Of a stretch of DNA of 18,296 bases, positions 13,572 through 18,296 are shown in pieces. The position numbers were made by a program, and so were the translations under genes. The notes beneath the pieces were generated by a model that made no database searches, was not told where the DNA came from, and saw only the letters and a program-made list of their open reading frames with translations. Numbering within the stretch: the stretch's first letter is position 1; each line of letters begins with the position of its first letter. Source of the stretch: CAYGBW01 sp964348185 (GTDB taxonomy: Bacteria; Desulfobacterota; BSN033; WVXP01); contig CAYGBW010000098.1 in the NCBI GenBank assembly GCA_964348185.1, forward strand, positions 1-18,296, given 5' to 3'.

Positions 13572-14708
13572 ATGACCCCAGGTAGAAAGGGTCTCTGGAT
13601 CCTTGCTGTGACCTGCCTTCTCCCCGTTCTTTCGCTTTCTGTATTCGCAAAACAAAAGCCGATCACGCTGAAATTGGCCACCGTGGCTCCGGAGGGCAGT
13701 ACCTGGATGAAAGCCTTTCATAAGGCGAACCGCGAGTTGAAATCCCGGACAGGGGGGGAGGTTGGAATGAGAGCCTATCCTGGAGGCGTTATGGGTGACG
13801 ATCGAACCGTCTTACGAAAAATGCGGATCGGTCAGATTCATATTGCTGGGCTGACGGGTTTGGGCTTAAGTGAGATTGACACGGAGCTTCAGATCATGGG
13901 GGCTCCCTTTCTGTTTCGGAACTACGAGGAAGTGGACCATGTCCTCCCCAGAATCGCCGATCGACTTCAGAAAGCATTGGAAGACAAGGGCTACGTCCTC
14001 TTCGGCTGGTCTGAGATCGGGTTTGTATACCTGATGTCAAACCGACCCATGCCGAGTCTAGACGCCATTCGGGGAGCCAAAGTGTGGATCCCTGAAGGAG
14101 ACCCGCTGAGCCAAGCGGTTCTCCAAAAGGCGGGTGTGTCACCGGTTCCTCTGGGGCTTTCGGATGTTCTCTTGGCCCTCCAGACGGGTCTCATCGATGT
14201 GATTTACAGCACACCTGTCGGGGCTCTCGCCCTTCAGTGGTTTACAAAGGTGAAGTATATCACCCGAGTACCCCTCAGTTACTCTCTGGGAGCGGTGGTT
14301 ATGACTCGGAGAGCCTTAGAGAGTGTCCCCCAGGATTACCGAAACACACTAACAGAGATTATCCGCGAGAACCTCTCCCCGATTAATGCCCAGACGCGAA
14401 AGAATAACGAAAAGGCGCTCAAGGTGATGGAGGGCGAGGGGATCCGTTTCGTGGACGTGTCGCCTCAACAGCTGGCCCTATTTCAGAAGATCACCCATGA
14501 GGCCATGGAAGATATCGCCGGAAAGGTCTTCTCAAAAACGATCTTCGAAACGGTAAACCAACACCTGGCTGAGTTCAGGAGAGCAGCACCCCTCTCCTCG
14601 GTCCGAGATGAAGAGAAACCCCCCCCTCGCTCCGGTTCCCAGATGAGAGCATCCCGTCAATTGGCCCCAGCAGAAATCCAGCAAACCACTGGATCACCAA
14701 CCCCCTAG
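13572..14708 (+). CDS. TRAP transporter solute-binding protein, DctP family
   Basis: A 378-aa periplasmic protein. The Sec signal peptide (MTPGRKG, then hydrophobic residues to about 23) is probably cut after VFA (residue 26). The mature part begins ITLKLATVAPEGSTWMKAF and includes GQIHIAGLTGLGLSEID, LFGWSEIGFVYLMSNRPM, IRGAKVWIPEGDPLSQAVLQKAG and LALQTGLIDVIYSTPVGALALQ, the ligand-arginine region of DctP proteins (Arg-Gly-Ala-Lys-Val-Trp). After about residue 335 a Pro/Ser/Gln-rich tail of some 45 residues extends beyond the usual end. The ATG has GGGGAGGG about six bases upstream. No DctQ or DctM membrane subunits lie in the window, so it is an orphan here. Substrate is probably a small organic acid, by family precedent only. 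Its stop codon shares the CTAG palindrome with the convergent CBS gene. Confidence 0.92.
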   Translation: MTPGRKGLWILAVTCLLPVLSLSVFAKQKPITLKLATVAPEGSTWMKAFHKANRELKSRTGGEVGMRAYPGGVMGDDRTVLRKMRIGQIHIAGLTGLGLSEIDTELQIMGAPFLFRNYEEVDHVLPRIADRLQKALEDKGYVLFGWSEIGFVYLMSNRPMPSLDAIRGAKVWIPEGDPLSQAVLQKAGVSPVPLGLSDVLLALQTGLIDVIYSTPVGALALQWFTKVKYITRVPLSYSLGAVVMTRRALESVPQDYRNTLTEIIRENLSPINAQTRKNNEKALKVMEGEGIRFVDVSPQQLALFQKITHEAMEDIAGKVFSKTIFETVNQHLAEFRRAAPLSSVRDEEKPPPRSGSQMRASRQLAPAEIQQTTGSPTP

Positions 14709-15340
14709 GTGAGATCAACCGACAGGCCCATTTTTTTCAAGTCTTCGACGATTCCTGTCGGATTTTTTGTTTTCAACCTGAGGGCCATCAGTAAATCCCC
14801 TTTTTCGGGCCTCGGTAGAGACATCATGCTCAGGATAACCACCTTGTGCTGATCCACCACAGAGATGATCTTTGAGAGGCTCCCGAGCTTCAATTCCAAC
14901 CCCTGGATCGTAATTCTTGAACCCTCTTCCCCCAGGCCCAAGACCCGGGTAACGAGCCTGACCAGATCGGACTCTGTGGTGATTCCAATCAGCTTCCCGT
15001 TATCAACCACAGGGAACGATCCAATTTTCCGCTGTTGCCCAATCAGAAGGGCCTCCTCGAACGTCGTTTCCGGAGAGAGGGTTATGGGATTCTTGTTCAT
15101 GACATCGCTGACCTTCATCTTGCCCCATAGATAGTTGATTTCCCAGATGCTGAGACTGGTCGCCGGTGAAGGGGAGGCCTTCAGCAGATCATGGTTGGTC
15201 ACGATGCCAATGAGTTTTTCATTTTTTGTCACGCAGAGTCTTCGGATATTCTTCTCTTTCATGATCCTCTGTGCATCAATGACCGGGGTCTCTGCGTCTA
15301 CGGTAATGGGATTCTCAGTCATTATGTCCCTGATCCTCAT
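14705..15340 (-). CDS. Tandem CBS-domain protein with C-terminal ACT-like domain
   Basis: A 211-aa cytosolic protein, probably a sensor of adenine nucleotides or S-adenosyl compounds. CBS1 covers about residues 1-58 (IRDIMTENPITVDAETPV to LIGIVTNHDLLKA) and CBS2 about 75-132 (VSDVMNKNPITLSPETTF to LIGITTESDLVRLVTRV). Residues about 142-211 (ITIQGLELKLGSLSKIISVV, then VVILSMMSLPRPEKGDLLMALRLKT) look like an ACT-type ligand-binding domain. This layout is that of AcuB-like CBS-ACT proteins. The ATG at 15340 is backed by AAGGAGG eight bases upstream. It converges on the TRAP binding protein gene with a 4-nt overlap at the stop codons. A TATTAT motif at about 15388-15393 on the minus strand may be part of its promoter, but I find no good -35. 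Confidence 0.92.
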   Translation of the reverse strand: MRIRDIMTENPITVDAETPVIDAQRIMKEKNIRRLCVTKNEKLIGIVTNHDLLKASPSPATSLSIWEINYLWGKMKVSDVMNKNPITLSPETTFEEALLIGQQRKIGSFPVVDNGKLIGITTESDLVRLVTRVLGLGEEGSRITIQGLELKLGSLSKIISVVDQHKVVILSMMSLPRPEKGDLLMALRLKTKNPTGIVEDLKKMGLSVDLT

Positions 15341-15450
15341 CTCTGGTTCCTCCTTTTCTCCGCTGTTTCGTGTCCAAGACCTGCTATAATATTCCTTTTT
15401 TCAGAGGATTTTGTAAAGGCAGACTTTTTCTAACCTGAAGCCACGAAATG

Positions 15451-15480
15451 TTGACGTTCCGTCTCTATTGTTGATATAAA
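15451..15480 (+). promoter_or_regulatory. Sigma70-like promoter for the FAD oxidase
   Basis: TTGACG (15451-15456, 5 of 6), an 18-nt spacer and TATAAA (15475-15480, 5 of 6). Transcription would start near 15487, leaving about 160 nt of leader. Confidence 0.5.
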
Positions 15481-15552
15481 TGCCTCCAGTGAGAACGGCC
15501 CCTTCTCACCTGCGCCTTGGTCCTTGATTCACGTGGCCTTGAAAAGGGTCTG

Positions 15553-15626
15553 CCCCGTCGGACATGGGTTCTTCTCTGAACTGCCGGGGAGACATCTCCA
15601 TCGTTTTCACTCTGGTGAGACGATGG
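15553..15626 (+). promoter_or_regulatory. Structured 5' leader with two hairpins
   Basis: CCCCG (15553-15557) can pair with CGGGG (15585-15589). A stronger hairpin follows: CCATCGT (15598-15604) with ACGATGG (15620-15626), a small internal loop, then TCAC (15607-15610) with GTGA (15615-15618) closed by a TCTG tetraloop. The second stem ends 19 nt before the ATG, just ahead of the GAGGGAG ribosome binding site. No known riboswitch is recognised. Confidence 0.35.
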
Positions 15627-15645
15627 TGGGTTAGAGGGAGAGATC

Positions 15646-17031
15646 ATGGGTTTCAATCGTGTCACCGCGGAGGATTTGGCTTTTCTGAGATCGCTGGTGG
15701 GGTCGGATCGGGCCTCAACCGGGCCGTCGATCCTCGATCTCCACGGGCAAGACGAGTCGTACCACAAGGGGCATCGGCCCGAGGTGGTGGTGTGGCCCAA
15801 GAGCGCGGAAGAGATCGTGGCCATTTTGAAACTGGCCAATGAGCGGATGATTCCGGTGACGCCCTGGGGCGGGGGGACGAGTCTGGAGGGGAACCCTATT
15901 CCCGTGGAAGGGGGTATTGTCCTGGATTTCGAACGTATGGACGGGATCCTTGCTGTGCGGGCCGAGGACTTTCAGGTCGACGTCCAGCCGGGGGTGAAAT
16001 ACAAGGAGATGAATCGAGCCCTTGCCCGCGAGGGTCTGTTTTTCGCGCCAGACCCGGGGGCAAATGCCACCATTGGAGGGATGGTGGCCAACAATGCGAG
16101 TGGGGTGAGAACGGTCAAGTACGGGGCAACGCGAGACAATGTACTGAGACTGACGGCGGTTCTCCCCACGGGTGAGGTTTTCCATGCGGGTTCCTTGTCC
16201 CCCAAGAGTTCCTCAGGGTATGACCTCGTTCGGCTGCTGATCGGGTCTGAGGGGACCCTTGGTATTGTCACGGAAATCACGCTCAGGCTGGTCGGTATCC
16301 CGGAAAAATTCAGTGCAGCGGTTGTGACCTTTGACACAGTCCAGAATGCTACGGATGCGGTTTATGAGATCATGGGATCAGGACTCATCCCTGCAGCCTT
16401 GGAACTGCTTGACGGTGAGACCGTTGGGGCGATCAACAAAGACGGGAAGGTCAACCTGGCTGAAAAGCCAACCCTTTTTCTTGAATTCACAGGGCCCAGT
16501 GATGTCGGTCTGGAGGAAGACCTCAAGCTCGCGAGGGAAATCTGTGACGACCATGGGGCTGGGAGCTTTGAATCGGGCGTCGGCCGTGAGGAGCGGAATC
16601 GCCTCTGGGAGGCCAGACACGAGGCTGCTGAATCGGTGAAGCGATGTAATCCAGGCCTTGGCGTTTTGATTGCAGATACAGCGGTTCCCCTGTCAAAGTA
16701 TTCGGCTATGGTGGAATATGCAGGAGAGGTCGCCGCCGCCCATCACGTAAAGGCCTACCGGTTTGGACACGCCGGTAATGGGAACCTCCACATGAATCTC
16801 GTTGGCCCCATGGAGGACGCCGGATTTGTCCGACGGATGAACCAGGCCAATGAGAAGATTGTCTCATATGCGATTTCTGTCGGGGGAACCGCCACGGGTG
16901 AACACGGCGTTGGAATCGGAAAAAAGAAGTTTATGGTCGAGGAGCATGGAGAGGGGGTCGAGGTGATGAGGAGAATCAAGAATCTTCTGGACCCCAATGG
17001 CATATTGAACCCGGGTAAGATCCTGCCTTAG
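15646..17031 (+). CDS. FAD-linked 2-hydroxyacid dehydrogenase (GlcD/D-lactate dehydrogenase type)
   Basis: A 461-aa flavoprotein of the vanillyl-alcohol-oxidase-type FAD family, oxidising D-lactate, glycolate or similar hydroxyacids. The FAD-binding half shows PWGGGTSLEGNPIPVEGGIV (73-92), PDPGANATIGGMVANNASG (135-153), YGATRDNVL and GYDLVRLLIGSEGTLGIVTE (191-210). The C-terminal substrate half has YRFGHAGNGNLHMNL (His375) and GGTATGEHGVGIGKKKFM (Glu419, His420), then DPNGILNPGKI at the very end. Length is typical of single-subunit GlcD-like dehydrogenases. The ATG has GGGAG six to seven bases upstream. No GlcE/GlcF, electron-transfer flavoprotein or lactate permease is next to it, so the electron acceptor is unknown. 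purS-purL starts 104 nt downstream on the same strand. Confidence 0.95.
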   Translation: MGFNRVTAEDLAFLRSLVGSDRASTGPSILDLHGQDESYHKGHRPEVVVWPKSAEEIVAILKLANERMIPVTPWGGGTSLEGNPIPVEGGIVLDFERMDGILAVRAEDFQVDVQPGVKYKEMNRALAREGLFFAPDPGANATIGGMVANNASGVRTVKYGATRDNVLRLTAVLPTGEVFHAGSLSPKSSSGYDLVRLLIGSEGTLGIVTEITLRLVGIPEKFSAAVVTFDTVQNATDAVYEIMGSGLIPAALELLDGETVGAINKDGKVNLAEKPTLFLEFTGPSDVGLEEDLKLAREICDDHGAGSFESGVGREERNRLWEARHEAAESVKRCNPGLGVLIADTAVPLSKYSAMVEYAGEVAAAHHVKAYRFGHAGNGNLHMNLVGPMEDAGFVRRMNQANEKIVSYAISVGGTATGEHGVGIGKKKFMVEEHGEGVEVMRRIKNLLDPNGILNPGKILP

Positions 17032-17097
17032 CAGCCTGCCGCTCGAGTCTCATTGATCCTTGTGTCCATTTCGTTTATCATTGGGCCGAATGACCGG

Positions 17098-17122
17098 GCT
17101 GGAAGGAATGATACCTCCCAGC
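17098..17122 (+). promoter_or_regulatory. Hairpin directly upstream of the purS-purL ribosome binding site
   Basis: GCTGGAAGG (17098-17106) pairs with CCTCCCAGC (17114-17122) in eight of nine positions around a 7-nt loop. The GGGGAG ribosome binding site begins two bases later. It may influence translation or RNA stability; no known regulatory family is recognised. The remainder of 17032-17135 shows no clear promoter or terminator. Confidence 0.35.
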
Positions 17123-17135
17123 AGGGGAGATTTCT

Positions 17136-18296
17136 ATGGCCCATCGGATTGAAATTGGGTTGAAGGCTCATCTCACAGACGCCCTTGGGAAAAAGATCGG
17201 GGGGAGAATTGAACGGGATCTCCACTTTGAGTTGAGAGACGTCAGAACGGTCGACGTCTATACTCTGGATGTCGATCTCTCTCGGGAGGAGCTTGAGGCC
17301 ATTGCCTCTGAAACCTACCTCGACCCGATCAGCCAGGAGTGTGCAATCGACGCCCCCTTGGCGACGGATTTTGACTGGCTTGTGGAGGTGGGGTTCAAGC
17401 CAGGGGTAACAGATAATGTTGGAAAAACGGCCACACAAGCCGCGGAGCTCCGCTTGGGCAGACCCTTCGGTGAAGGAAAGAAGGTCTACACCTCTGTCCA
17501 GTACGCCATTTCGGGTAGACTTTTGCGAGATCAGGTCGACAGGATTGCCACAGAACTTCTCGGCAACTCCCTCATTCAGCGGTTTGAGATTCTAGACCGG
17601 GAGGCATGGGAACGGGGACAACGTTTCGATCCTGTGGTGCCCAGGGTGGAGGGAAGCAACCGGTCCCGGGTCGAGAGAATCGATCTTGAGGTCGACGACG
17701 AGAACCTTTTAGAAATAAGCCGCAAGAGACTTCTTGCCCTCGATCTCGGTGAGATGAAGGCCATTCAGGCGTATTTGAGAGACGCCCGCGTGAAAGCGGA
17801 GCGCGAGGCCCATGGGTTGGATGGCAGGATCACTGATGTGGAGATCGAGGCAATCGCCCAGACGTGGTCTGAACACTGCAAACACAAAATCTTCAACGGG
17901 GTGATCGATTACTGGGACGAGGATCATGAGAAGATCACCATCGATGGCCTGTTTAAGACCTTTGTCAGGGGAGCCACGGAAAAGGTCAGACGGGATCTCG
18001 GAAAGAGGGATTGGTGCCTATCGGTGTTTCACGACAATGCGGGTGTCGTGGAATTCACCGAGGATCACAGCCTGGTCTTCAAGGTGGAGACCCACAACAC
18101 CCCCTCGGCCTTGGATCCATACGGCGGCGCCCTCACCGGGATCGTTGGGGTCAATCGAGATCCCTTTGGAACGGGAAAAGGGGCAAGGCTCATCTTCAAT
18201 ACCGATGTGTTCTGTTTCGCACCTCCCACCTATCAGGGCCCCCTTCCTCCCAGACTCTTCCATCCTCGCCGGGTCTTCGAGGGGGTTCGGGAGGGG
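17136..18296 (+). CDS. purL: Phosphoribosylformylglycinamidine synthase, PurS-PurL fusion (3' truncated)
   Basis: Purine step four: FGAR, glutamine-derived ammonia and ATP give FGAM. The first 387 codons are in the window; the frame is open at the edge. Residues 1-160 contain two PurS-like repeats: RIEIGLKAHLTDALGKKIGG through about residue 75, and LVEVGFKPGVTDNVGKTATQ (about 82-155). PurL begins near 185; it has TWSEHCKHKIF (243-253, catalytic-type His247), then the ATP-site block KVETHNTPSALDPYGGALTG (316-335) and DPFGTGKGARLIFNTDVF. In most small-type systems PurS is a separate protein of about 80 residues, so this is a fusion with a doubled PurS. The ATG at 17136 has GGGGAG seven bases upstream. 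The glutaminase PurQ is not in view. Function is secure; whether a PurQ domain is also fused lies outside the window. Confidence 0.95.
   Translation, partial: MAHRIEIGLKAHLTDALGKKIGGRIERDLHFELRDVRTVDVYTLDVDLSREELEAIASETYLDPISQECAIDAPLATDFDWLVEVGFKPGVTDNVGKTATQAAELRLGRPFGEGKKVYTSVQYAISGRLLRDQVDRIATELLGNSLIQRFEILDREAWERGQRFDPVVPRVEGSNRSRVERIDLEVDDENLLEISRKRLLALDLGEMKAIQAYLRDARVKAEREAHGLDGRITDVEIEAIAQTWSEHCKHKIFNGVIDYWDEDHEKITIDGLFKTFVRGATEKVRRDLGKRDWCLSVFHDNAGVVEFTEDHSLVFKVETHNTPSALDPYGGALTGIVGVNRDPFGTGKGARLIFNTDVFCFAPPTYQGPLPPRLFHPRRVFEGVREG

Larger units (their letters stand above)
15341..15645. other. Divergent intergenic region between CBS protein and FAD oxidase
   Basis: This 305-bp gap carries the CBS gene's ribosome binding site on one side and, on the other, a plus-strand promoter and a structured leader for the FAD oxidase. 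Nothing else is recognisable. Confidence 0.55.

Noticed and set aside
1..18296. CRISPR array, prophage, toxin-antitoxin or transposon
   Set aside because: I looked for regularly spaced repeats, integrase or transposase motifs and small paired genes and found none.

Overview
The window looks like ordinary chromosome of an anaerobic bacterium, most likely a member of the former Deltaproteobacteria (Desulfobacterota) or a close relative. This rests on gene content, not on a marker gene: a tungsten-type aldehyde:ferredoxin oxidoreductase, a biotin-dependent acyl-CoA carboxyltransferase, a thiolase fused to an OB-fold domain, a DctP-type TRAP binding protein, a two-TM K+ channel with an RCK domain, a tatB-tatC-radC run and a fused PurS-PurL. 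I see no tRNA, rRNA, CRISPR array, transposase, integrase or phage gene. Gene packing is dense and most starts have good Shine-Dalgarno sites.

Layout. 1-1830: ndk followed by an overlapping TIM-barrel lipoprotein gene, both on minus. 2209-2874: a metallo-beta-lactamase-fold hydrolase on plus, whose 3' end overlaps head-on with a charged hypothetical protein. 2804-10092, all minus, in order of transcription: a TIM-barrel sugar isomerase/epimerase-like protein, AOR, the acyl-CoA carboxyltransferase, the thiolase-OB protein and the hypothetical protein. The last two overlap; the others are separated by gaps of 180-550 bp, two of which are filled with intergenic repeat sequence. 10162-11094: a minus-strand K+ channel whose RCK domain appears to carry an internal in-frame deletion. 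11292-13132: tatB-tatC-radC on plus. 13572-14708: an orphan secreted TRAP binding protein behind a near-consensus promoter, sharing its stop-codon palindrome with a convergent CBS-domain gene (14705-15340). 15646-17031: an FAD-linked 2-hydroxyacid dehydrogenase. 17136 to the window end: a truncated purS-purL fusion.

How the genes may work together. The 3384-9113 stretch holds three enzymes that handle aldehydes, acyl-CoA carboxylation and beta-ketoacyl-CoA cleavage. That fits anaerobic carboxylic acid metabolism, but none has its usual partner subunits nearby, so a single pathway is inference. The FAD oxidase, TRAP binding protein and CBS protein could relate to uptake and oxidation of small organic acids, also inference.

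I found no clear novel defence or mobile system. The items most worth checking are the deleted RCK domain, the two structured intergenic repeats flanking the carboxyltransferase, the orphan binding protein with a promoter-proximal palindrome, and the charged hypothetical protein coupled to the thiolase.
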